Below are positions 56,052 to 64,000 of a DNA stretch of 64,000 nucleotides, one piece after another. Each line of letters begins with the position of its first letter. Within the stretch, counting starts at the first letter, position 1. The position numbers were made by a program, and so were the translations under genes. The stretch spans positions 57,084,222 to 57,148,221 of the forward strand of contig OY998179.1 in the NCBI GenBank assembly GCA_963921935.1, given 5' to 3'. The stretch is from Galeruca laticollis (Eukaryota; Arthropoda; Insecta; Coleoptera; Chrysomelidae). The notes under the pieces were generated by a model that ran no database searches, was not told where the DNA came from, and was given only the letters and a program-made list of their open reading frames with translations.

Positions 56052-57867
56052 TTACAAATTTGCTTTTTTTGTTTCTTTCTGTATAATTAGTGCTCTTATT
56101 TCCAAATCTTGCTTCTTTTGAAGTTGTCTAATTTCCATTCCATTTTTCCTTTTTAAATGTTCTAATTCCAATGTTTTTATTTCCAGCTCTTTTGTTTTTA
56201 TTGCTTCCTCGATATCTAGAATTGCTAACTTTTTTTTCATTTCATTATCAGCCTCATCTTTTCGATTTTTCCTTTCACATAACCTATTTGAAATTGTTTT
56301 CAAATATGTTTCTTTTTTTTCAGTTGAAGGTGTATCCATTTCACGTTTTTTGGTGTTTGTCCAACAATTGGGAAATTTTTTTATGTTGACGTTTTAACCA
56401 CTTCAAATAAAATTGTTTCATTTATCATAGTATTGTCTGAAAATATCAATTATAATATATATTTGTACATTATATAAATATTTGTATTATTTAAAAAAAA
56501 CTAATAATGAAGTAATATTTCATCTCATTTTATTATGTTGTGCTACATTTTTCATTATAAACCGTTTACCTATTTTACATAATTCACATCAGGTTATAAA
56601 AAGTGCTTAGATCCTAGCCACTTGCTTTACTATTTATTTTACACATTGTCATCTTATATATTAAAAAAAAATTATGAAAACTGAAGTCAGTCTCGCCGTT
56701 CTATCCGATCGTTTCCTTTCATTTTTTTTTAAATGAAAGGTATTTAGACACAGATATGTCATCAATCATTGAAATTCACTCAACTCCCACCTTACTCAAA
56801 TTATACTCAAACGCGATTCTTCCCTGTACATTTCTTATGGGACACATTCACTGAAGCAATTGGAATTCTCATAGCTCCTCTTCTAATGCATGGATCTTGA
56901 TCGTTTCACTCTAAGAACACTCAGTGGATCAAGCCCTTTCTTTTGAGTTATTACCAGTAAATTCGTTGAGTTTGAGGAAAGATATGTGTGCACAATTAAC
57001 TTTAGTTTCAATTTTTTCCAAATACTACGGCCGACGCACAGCTAATACTGTCTGAAAGGAAGCAGTCTATAGTCTATAGTCTATCCTAATGCTGCGGGGC
57101 AAAACGGGTCCTTGAGTATATAATTAATTTTCATTACCTTCATCAGATTTTCCTGCCTCTACTTGCATTTGATTATTTACCTGGTCGTCTACAACCATCA
57201 GATGGGACAGCTAAAAATTATATTACATAATTAGTCAAATAAACACTGAACAAAATTGAACTTCTTACCTTCATCTAAATGTGAGGTTCATGAATCATGG
57301 ATATTTGAAACTAAATAAAATTGTGCTTTCATGGTACCCACAATTTTAACATCAATTTCATCACTATTTGGTGTAAATATTCCTCCTCTGGTTCTGTATA
57401 GTTCTTTCTGAAACATATGTATGTATTATATCATAATAGTAAAGGTATACATGAATTAATTGAAAACAACGCTAAACCTATCTTATCTTCCATCATGTTT
57501 AACCTCGCCTTTTTTCCATCTCGTCATATAAAGCATGTTACTACTCCGTAGAACGATTGCCTGTTTGAGGATTTGCCTTAAAATTGTCTCTAGTGGTATC
57601 CCATGCTTCATTTTTAATTTTAACCTTTGGAGAATCCGTTATTTTGTCCTCTATAATATATTTGTATTGTTGAGTTAACTCAAATGGTAAATTTTTGTCA
57701 TACTCCGTAAAGTTTTTAGACCTTTTACTATCTTTGCTCTCCTTTATTATTATTGTTAACAAGTTTTTAGATTTAGGAAAAATATAAACAATAAACCGAT
57801 AGACTTGACACAGAGTACATATGTACTCTGTGGACTTGACAACAAATAAAATATGGTTAGACTTCAT
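56052..57867 (-). pseudogene. Myb/SANT-like partner protein of the Harbinger element
   Basis: Minus strand. The Myb/SANT N-terminus is near 57770-57545 (KRSKNFTEYDKNL, KNEAWDTTRDNFKANPQTGNRST), then two stops at about 57538. Further exon traces are at 57510-57480 (YDEM..., a Lys/Arg-rich segment), 57410-57290 and 57210-57120 (HLMVVDDQVNNQMQVEAG-like). The last exon (about 56400-56052) encodes a KKRE-rich coiled coil of 95 codons. It would bind the element's ends and bring the transposase to the nucleus. Pseudogene owing to stops in the SANT exon. Confidence 0.6.
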
Positions 57868-58128
57868 CCTTTTTTTAGAATTTGGCCTTAGAGTACTCTA
57901 AATTCACCCAATTAGTTGCGTCGCCATCTGTGTGTAATGAATTTAACAAAGTTATCTATTCTATAGTGTTCCATAATTTGGGCCACGGTGGAGTTCAGAA
58001 ACCCATAATAAGTTATTGGTTTGATAAATATATCTATTTGATAGTTATCGATTGGATAACGTCATATACTGAGAAACCGGCACACGTCACATAGAAACCC
58101 GAAGACCCAGTAATAGTATTAGTATATT

Positions 58129-58242
58129 TTATATGGAGGAAAAGTGATACTTTTCATGACGCGCTCGTGTTTAACAGCCGAACGGAGTGAGACTGGTAAT
58201 AGAGAGCAAGTCATGAAAAGTAACTTTTCCTCCAAATAAATT
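58129..58242. repeat. Large palindrome 1 upstream of the intact recombinase
   Basis: Arms TTATATGGAGGAAAAGTGATACTTTTCATGAC-type (left, ending near 58160) and GTCATGAAAAGTAACTTTTCC-type (right, from 58210), each about 38 bp with a 2-bp difference. The spacer is GC-richer (AACAGCCGAACGGAGTGAGAC). Each arm also contains AAAAGT...ACTTTT, a palindrome within the arm. Confidence 0.75.
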
Positions 58243-58483
58243 ATGTTGTTTTTTCTTCAAATGTTGACAAATTAATGCAAAAACGTCTCTTTTTGATAGT
58301 AATATTTTTTAAACATAATTGGGTTCGCAAGGCGGTTTAGACCGGTGTCGGTGAGTAGGCACAGGTTCTTGCTATAATGTAACATAAAGCTGTCAGTGGA
58401 CACTGTCAACAATATTAAATTATTCTTAACAATTATTGCGTCTCCGGCTGCGTTTCTATCTATGTTGCTATGATAACACTTTT

Positions 58484-58533
58484 CCCTCCGCTGGCAGGAA
58501 AGTGAAAACTAAAGCTCCGGCGGAGGAAAAATG
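58484..58533. repeat. Palindrome 2 upstream of the recombinase
   Basis: TTTTCCCTCCGCTGGC pairs with GCTCCGGCGGAGGAAAA across an 18-bp spacer. Confidence 0.65.
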
Positions 58534-58579
58534 TAACTTCACGGTCACCTACACAGTCGAAAAATGACAGATTTACTGA

Positions 58580-58741
58580 CATTTGAAGAAAAATAGTACA
58601 TTGTTTACCGGGTAGGAAAAGCTTAACATTCCTGGACGACTGTGAAGATTGCTAAGTCGAGGCGCAAGCCGAGACTTAGCAACACAGAGTCCAGGAATGT
58701 GGCTTTTCCTACGAGGTAAACATACTATTTTCCGCAAATCG
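58580..58741. repeat. Large palindrome 3 adjoining the recombinase
   Basis: The strongest of the three. From 58602, GTTTACCGGGTAGGAAAAGC and ACATTCCTGGAC pair with GTCCAGGAATGTGGCTTTTCC and GGTAAAC near 58690-58722, and GCTAAGTC pairs with GACTTAGC at the tip. The arms extend outward through AAATAGTA / TACTATTT, about 65-70 bp in all. The right outer edge reads ATTTTCCGCAAATCG, repeated in inverse orientation at 60229-60243 beyond the gene. Confidence 0.78.
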
Positions 58742-58916
58742 TTTAAAATTCGACAGATATTGATTGATTTTAAAAAAAACGCGATAATTTTATTCCCAAA
58801 TAAATGGTTCTTTGAAATTCCTAATAAAATTACTTGGGTTACTATGGAAACGTATTGAGGTTGAATTGTCAAACTTGACGCTTATAAATTTAATTGCTGG
58901 TGTTCTCGAAAGTAAA

Positions 58917-60020
58917 ATGATAAGTGATGATGAAATTTCCATTCCTGGGACTCCTCCAGAGCTGGTTGAGGCAGTGAATACTGCTTCATTAGAATTATTG
59001 CCAAGGAAATCAAAAGAAAAGTACGAAAATGCATACAGACGTTTTATGGATTATCGCATGAGTAAAAATACGAGTTCTTTCTCAGAAAATGTTGTAATGG
59101 CATACTTCCTAGACCTTTGTTTAAAGATGAAATCTTCAACATTATGGGCCAGTTATTCAATGCTGAAGTCAACCCTTGCACTTAAACACAATGTAGATAT
59201 ATCTACATACTCAAAACTTCGTTCTTTATTGAAACGGCAAGCTCAAGGTTATAGGGCAAAGAAATCTAAGATTTTAACGAAGGAAGAAATTGAAAAATTT
59301 ATCCAGGAAGCTCCAGATAAAGAAAATTTAATGATTAAGGTAATTTACAAGGTTTTAATTTCTATTTAGATTATACCTTTATTTATTTTTTAGGTGGCTG
59401 TAATATTTGGTATTTCTGGGGCCTGTAGAATGGATGAGTTAGTCCGAATGACTGTACACGATATAGAAGACTTAGAATCTAAGCTTTTAATCAGCATACC
59501 TGATTCGAAAACCAACAAACCAAGATCATTTGTAATTAATCAGATCTACTTGAATGATTATCGAAAGTATGTTTCGTTAAGACCAGAAAATATGAACAGT
59601 GTCCGATTTTTCATTAAATATCAAAGCGGAAAGGGTTGTACACAAGTGGTAGGAATTCATCAATTTAGAAAAATGCCCAAAATGGTTGCTACTTATTTGA
59701 ACTTGGTAAATCCGACAGAATATACTGGTCACTGCTTTCGTTGGTCTTCTGCAACAATATTGGTTGACTCTGGTGCCGACATAACTAGTTTAAAGAGGCA
59801 TGGCGGATGGAAGTCATCAAACGTTGCTGAAGGATATATCGAAGAATCGCTTAACAATAAGGTTGAGGTGGCAAATGAAATTTTCACAGTACAAAATATT
59901 CAACAAAATGACCCTACCACCCTGCATGTTGTCCAAAATGTTTCTCATAGTTCTAAGAGTGTTTCTCCAATGTTCAATAATTGTACTAACTGTCAAATTA
60001 CTGTAAATATAACAAACTGA
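58917..60020 (+). CDS. Tyrosine recombinase (Crypton-like), two exons, apparently intact, 349 aa
   Basis: Start chosen at ATG 58917 (MISDDEIS), which matches the start of the broken paralogue; the longer frame upstream has no ATG. Exon 1 58917-59339, 54-nt GT-AG intron 59340-59393 (phase 0), exon 2 59394-60020 with TGA. The N-terminal helical domain has LLPRKSKEKYENAYRRFMDY, the core-binding pattern. Catalytic residues: Arg in GACRMDELVRM, HxxR in TGHCFRWSSAT, His/Trp in LKRHGGWKSS, and nucleophile Tyr in AEGYIEESL. All are present and no stop interrupts. The Asn/Ser tail ends NCTNCQITVNITN. It would cut and rejoin DNA through a 3'-phosphotyrosine in the nucleus. Whether it is an active transposon protein or a domesticated gene cannot be told from one copy. 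Palindromes flank both sides. Confidence 0.85.
59340..59393 (+). other. Intron of the recombinase gene (54 nt)
   Basis: GTAATTTAC...TTTTTTAG, same position and phase as the 59-nt intron of the broken copy. Confidence 0.85.
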
Positions 60021-60124
60021 TCTTAAAAATGTATTCAGCAATGACTTGATGTTTTCAAAATATAAATTAATTCCTTATAAGCAATGTGTTTTCAATCATT
60101 TATGTAGAACACTAACAACTGTAC

Positions 60125-60243
60125 GGAAATATCATTTCCTTACAGTAAGGAAATGACATTTCCTTACAGTAAGGAAGTCCTGACTTTTTCTTCAAGAAAT
60201 TTTGACAGGAATGTCAAAATTTCCTAGCGATTTGCGGAAAATT
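60125..60243. repeat. Palindrome cluster downstream of the recombinase
   Basis: TTTCCTTACAGTAAGGAAA occurs twice in tandem (about 60136-60175). It is followed by GAAATTTTGACA-GGAA-TGTCAAAATTTC (12-bp arms) and then CGATTTGCGGAAAAT at 60229-60243, the exact inverse of ATTTTCCGCAAATCG at 58727-58741. These two 15-mers bracket the gene. Confidence 0.75.
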
Positions 60244-60344
60244 ATTTTATTCCGGTAATATTTGGCACACATATCAGGGAGCTTGTAATATGTAAATGAT
60301 TAAAATTTCAGTCCAATCGTTTGAGGATAATCTAAGCTAAGCTT

Positions 60345-60690
60345 CTGCCCACCAATTGTAATAGTGGGTTGAAGATCCACGATTTATTACACATTCCCTA
60401 AAGCGTCAAGGCGTACTCATAATCAGGTCAACAATATCCTCCTGGGGTACCTAATTCCATACCACCTCCATCTCATGTCTCAGAGCCATCAGAGTTTGAG
60501 GAGGATGCTGTAAAGTTCATAACCTTCTACGGAGTATGACCCACACATGCTCAATTGGGGACAAATTCGGAGATCTTGGGGGCCAGGGTAGGAGATTAAT
60601 TTGAGCCTGATGGAAGTAGTCCAAGGTTTATCTGGCTATATGTAGCCGAGCGTTATCTTCCTGAAAAGTTGGATTTTGAAATGTTCTGAG
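60345..60690 (-). pseudogene. Tc1-like transposase C-terminus
   Basis: Minus strand: FQEDNARLHIAR with the second catalytic Asp, then LLPWPPRSPNLSPIEHVW with the Glu. The two are 34 residues apart, the DD34E signature of Tc1. It continues through PPQTLMALRHEMEVVW and VPQEDIVDLIMS to the end near 60345. Four in-frame stops; only the C-terminal third is present. Confidence 0.75.
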
Positions 60691-60780
60691 GGTAGAATAG
60701 TGTTATTTTGACTCATACTATACGCTCCCTACTTTCTACCCATTAGTCCCGTAACACCCTGTATTTAACGCTTTCCACTA

Positions 60781-61074
60781 GAATGCGGAAAAATATCAAG
60801 TGGTCCAGATGTAAAGGAACTATTACTTTTATATGCTTTATCACGTTCGCATAAAAAGAAATTAAACAAAAAAGAGGAGAAGTTGGAGGATATCATCTCT
60901 TGCGAGGAGAGTTTTCGTCATTTGAGGATCGGTTTTTTACATACTTTCGAAGAGGTGCATAGATTGCTTATCCCAAAAATGAATATATTGCAGAAAACTT
61001 ATTTCGACAGAAGAAACAGTTGCTGTATGTTTGAGGTAATCTATGAACACTTACAAAAAATCTTAAATCCGTAG
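60781..61074 (+). pseudogene. Unidentified coding-like fragment, ~97 codons
   Basis: Open from at least 60781 (GKISSGPDVKELLLLYALSR) through a Lys-rich KKKLNKKEEKLEDI to FLHTFEEVHRLLIPKMNILQ and CCMFEVIYEHLQKILNP with TAG at 61072-61074. It has no ATG and begins beside transposon debris. Composition looks like a real protein end; I do not recognise it. Confidence 0.35.
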
Positions 61075-61224
61075 AATCGATTAAAAAGTACAGACTGGAA
61101 TCACACAATCATTTGACATATAACAATGGCCTGCTCTGACAGCATAACAAGCCATTACGTTAACCACAGGTATAAGAAGTGTAAATTAACTTTGACAACA
61201 TCCTCTCTCAATTTACACTTCTAT

Positions 61225-61964
61225 TCAAAATACAAAAGACTTGGTAAAAATGTCTGCTTTCATTTCTGTCGACTCTAAATATTTCAGTACAATTGTTTTC
61301 AACTCTGTAACATGTTGATGAACAAAATGGTACTTAATATCTAAATGCTTACATCTAGAATTATTTTTCCATGTGTTAGCTAAACTCACAATTCCTAAAT
61401 TGTCAACATACACTGTAGTTGATTAATTCTCATTTTCAAATAAATTCAATTCAAATAATAACGATCTGAAATATATGGTAAATGAACATGTATTAGCTAA
61501 TGAAACATACTCAGCTTCTGTTGAACTCAAAGTGACTATACCTTGTTTTTAGATTGCCAGAATATAGAGTAACAATACACGTCAATTAAGCAACCAGAAA
61601 TTGATTTACGATCCATTTGATTTGCAAAGTCAGCATCACTATATCAATATAATATATCAACTTCTTGACCATCAGGTTTATGTCGTGATTTATAAATCAA
61701 CTTCCGATTATGAGTACACTTTAAATATATAACACATATTCTCAAGTATTTTAGGTGTTCTCTAGAAGCCTTATACTGAAAACGAGCTAAGTAGCTTATA
61801 CATAACATAATATACATTAAGGATCCTAACAATGAACGATATTCTTCCTGGATAAATTCATCTGTAGAGTTTGATGACGGTTGCAATTTTAACACTACTT
61901 CCATTGGTGTATTATAAGATTTGGTATCTTTAATATTGTACTTATTCAGTAATTTATATATCAT
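61225..61964 (-). pseudogene. pol: Copia RT C-terminus and RNase H
   Basis: MIYKLLNKYNIKDTKSYNTPM and the EEYRSLLGSLMYIM segment are the RT end. Then VDNLGIVSLAN, KHLDIKYHFVHQHV and ADIFTK are copia RNase H hallmarks. Upstream at about 62125-62090, VDDVMITG marks the catalytic YVDD of RT. Stops between the pieces. Confidence 0.75.
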
Positions 61965-62173
61965 CCTCTTGATCTATAGTAAGCACACCCTTTGTCATAT
62001 CATAATTTATGTTTAATCCAAGAAATTTTTTAACATTACCGAGACCTTTCATTTCAAATTTTGACAATAATTTATCTTTAAAGAAATTGAACACAATACT
62101 TGATTGAAACCAGTGATCATTACATCATCTACATAAATATTTAAAATAACAATATCACCCTTTTTATGATAAA

Positions 62174-62625
62174 CATACATAGAATAGTAGTGTTTTTAAA
62201 TGAAACTCACGGTCTCTAGTTAATTCCACAATATAATACAAGTTATTGAAAATTCTAAAAAATTGACAATTGTTTCGATAAATCAATATCATCATAGGGC
62301 TAATAATATCTAAGCTTCAATATTTGTAATATCACATCTTCTCCTTTTTTCTATAAACATATATTAAGCCAATCACAAGTTAGGTTACTTCTTGGTCAAG
62401 CCAAAAATAACTACTAAACATCAGGTAGGCATAAAATGAAATGTATCTTCTGTCATTCTGACGATGATATTGATTTATCGAAACAATTGTAAATTTTTTA
62501 GAATTTTCAATAACTTGTATTATATTGTGGAATTAACTAGAGACCGTGAGTTTCATTTAAAAACACTAATATGAGCATATTCCACGAAGTAAGGGTCGAG
62601 ACAGTCAATTTCATACATAGAATAG
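62174..62625. mobile_element. Penelope-like tail insertion with 14-bp target duplication
   Basis: CATACATAGAATAG is present at 62174-62187 and 62612-62625, directly flanking a 424-bp insert. The insert is a reversed tail segment (62188 to about 62290) followed by the forward tail (62290-62611, ending GTCGAGACAGTCAATTT). It lies in the copia RT region. Confidence 0.85.
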
Positions 62626-62639
62626 TCAGATTTGCACCT

Positions 62640-63176
62640 GACCAATCCAATGTTAATTAATTATTTCATAACATATCTACCTAGATGACACAATCTTTGA
62701 TGCCATAAATCTGAAGTATCTATATTTGTAGCATTTGCCTCTAACTCACTTTTAACAGTAAAATCAATTTTATATACATTCATCAAAACCTCTAGCAATA
62801 ATTTTATCATTATAAACTACTTTTACCTCATCGTTTCCAAAAATTACAAGATCCCTGATTTATTAATCTGACGAACAGAAAACAAATTTTCTCGCATTTC
62901 AGGTACTAAAAATACTTTTTTCAATTCACCAGTTATACCTTCATTATTAATAATATTCAATTTACCAACATTACTTGACAACATGTGTTGACCATTTTTT
63001 GCACTTCCAATTTTCTTTGGTTCATCCAATTTCTCAAAGTCAACCAAACCTTCTCTACAATTAATCATATGCGCATTACAACCAGAAACGATTAAGCCAG
63101 AAATGACACTGACACAGCTTACCGGATTTTCTTCCATTCTTGAACTGTCCTCGAGATTGTTCTCCAAACTTGCCAA
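62640..63176 (-). pseudogene. Copia protease and Gag-pre-integrase
   Basis: The protease motif reads LIVSGCNAHMIN where DSGC is expected, so the catalytic Asp is lost. VFLVPEMRENLFSVRQINKSG follows, then the pre-integrase LWHQRLCHLG at about 62690. Broken. Confidence 0.65.
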
Positions 63177-63258
63177 GAAAGAAAATTTTTCACCTGTAAC
63201 TTCTGTGTTATGAAGTGCCCTATCTCATCTAGTTTAATTTCCAGAGCCATTACTAGAA

Positions 63259-63745
63259 TTACATTCCTTTTTTTTTCAATTTATAGCAGCTTCTTTTTAT
63301 GTGACCCGGTTTGTCACAGTAATAACATGTAATAATAGGCTTTTGTTTTCTTGATTTTTTTTTCTGATCATTATGAGACAATTTTCTATAGCATGTACTC
63401 TTATGACCTTTGAACTTTGCCATAAATGCTCTAGGATTATTTTCAACATTATTAGATTTTTCTCCTTCTAAATCAGCATTAAAAGAAATTAACCTTGATT
63501 GAACTTCTTGGCAAGATAATTCATCAGCCTTGCTTCCCAATACTGGTCTAATGAGTAGAAATTCTTTTGGAAATGACCTTAGTAATTGAGTGATATAGGC
63601 CCCTCTTTTCATCAAGTCATGCAGTTCATCAGCATAACTTCTATATCCCATTATATAGTCCAAAACTTTTGAATTATTATTATATTTCATTGAAAACAGC
63701 TTACTTCTGATTTCTGCCATTTTTGCTTCTGATTCATGATCAAAA
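63259..63745 (-). pseudogene. gag: Copia Gag, 5'-truncated
   Basis: Begins in YFDHESEAKMAEIRSKLFSM and passes through DYIMGYRSYADEL and LLRSFPKEF. Ends with the knuckle CYYCDKPGHIKRSC (CX2CX4HX4C) and a Lys-rich tail. The residues before YFDHE belong to the inserted ~170-bp-unit element. Confidence 0.75.
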
Positions 63746-64000
63746 TAAACGGTTTTAAAGATTAAAACTAACTTTTCCGCATTTGTGGCCCTGAACAATA
63801 TTCTATCATAAAATTGTTACTTGTATACACTTCGGGGGATGTATCGTGCTAACAAACCGAAATTTCCTCAAAAATAACCAAAAATTTAGTATATCTGGAT
63901 TTATAGTACTCGCTATATTCAACTGAAAATCAATAAGGTACTTCTGTGAGAAACCTTGAACAATATTCAATCATAAAATTGATTAATCGTATACTATCTG
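63745..64000. mobile_element. ~170-bp-unit element, copy 3, runs off the window
   Basis: The left end AAACGGTTTTAAAGATTAAAA and ACTTTTCCGC match copy 1 closely for about 170 bp (63745-63920 against 1878-2050), then GGGGGATGTATCGTGC at 63829-63844 marks the first unit. It interrupts the copia Gag frame. Confidence 0.75.

Larger units (their letters stand above)
61210..63745 (-). mobile_element. Ty1/copia element, internally deleted, minus strand
   Basis: Order on the minus strand: Gag (63745-63259), protease/Gag-pre-integrase (63176-62640), then straight to the RT palm (62170-61970), RT C-terminus (61964-61644) and RNase H (61413-61225). The integrase core and most of RT are missing, so a large deletion joined the pre-integrase zone to RT. 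A Penelope tail sits at 62188-62611. No LTRs were recognised. The 5' side of Gag is cut by the ~170-bp-unit element at 63745. Confidence 0.8.

Noticed and set aside
58812..58916. Extended N-terminus of the recombinase
   Set aside because: No ATG in frame before 58917, and the paralogue starts at the matching place.

Overview
This is a repeat-rich stretch of an arthropod nuclear genome. It is AT-rich, has GT-AG introns (two of 54-59 nt), and contains almost every class of animal transposable element. An insect is likely. The short introns would suit a beetle, but I cannot fix the order or species. There are no prokaryotic operons or CRISPR arrays. The only piece that looks like an ordinary host gene is one spliced exon at 40115-40317 (fibronectin-III-like, probably an Ig-superfamily adhesion protein), so much of the window may be intronic or intergenic DNA around it.

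Left part (1-10.3 kb). A decayed repetitive-family gene with FEN1/XPG-like motifs (2-4170) is split by a ~980-bp element built of ~170-bp tandem units. A 3.7-kb mariner-like transposon with ~650-bp terminal inverted repeats follows (6032-9721) and carries two MITEs. Next comes the 5' part of a KRBA2/SCAND3-type integrase pseudogene.

10.3-20 kb. A young Ty3/gypsy retrotransposon on the minus strand (10315-18425) has 958-bp LTRs and a 4-bp target duplication (TAGT). It shows a tRNA-Lys-like primer site, a SAP-like plus CCHC Gag, a canonical GGGAAAC -1 frameshift site, Pol, an extra ORF3 behind its own TATA/Inr promoter, and about 135 copies of a 9-bp minisatellite before the polypurine tract. 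It landed inside the integrase pseudogene, which resumes at 18426-20010.

20-31 kb. A mariner fragment precedes a tyrosine-recombinase gene (21614-30935) split by an 8.2-kb nested insertion. That insertion holds a 3.8-kb DNA transposon (25361-29137, inverted repeats 32/33 identical, transposase with a DNCSGQNKN motif) and a five-exon SAM-like gene.

31-51 kb. Fragments of several non-LTR retrotransposons, a pogo/Tigger-like element (about 34099-37141) with a duplicated C-terminal module, a MITE with 25-bp repeats, a 1767-bp foldback element (two 844-bp arms, 79-bp loop), a tRNA-like SINE and a decayed repetitive gene.

51-64 kb. A head-to-head Penelope-like element (GIY-YIG endonuclease) sits in a second ~170-bp-unit element. 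A PIF/Harbinger pair follows. Then comes the most notable locus: an apparently intact tyrosine-recombinase gene (58917-60020, one 54-nt intron, all catalytic residues visible) surrounded by large palindromes. An internally deleted copia element carries another Penelope insertion, and a third copy of the ~170-bp-unit element runs off the window.

The best candidate for an undescribed system is the tyrosine recombinase and its palindromes. Both copies share the intron position, both are flanked by palindromes containing a TTTCCGC core, and the non-autonomous ~170-bp-unit elements carry ACTTTTCCGC / GCGGAAAAG near their ends. A shared recombination site is a testable hypothesis.
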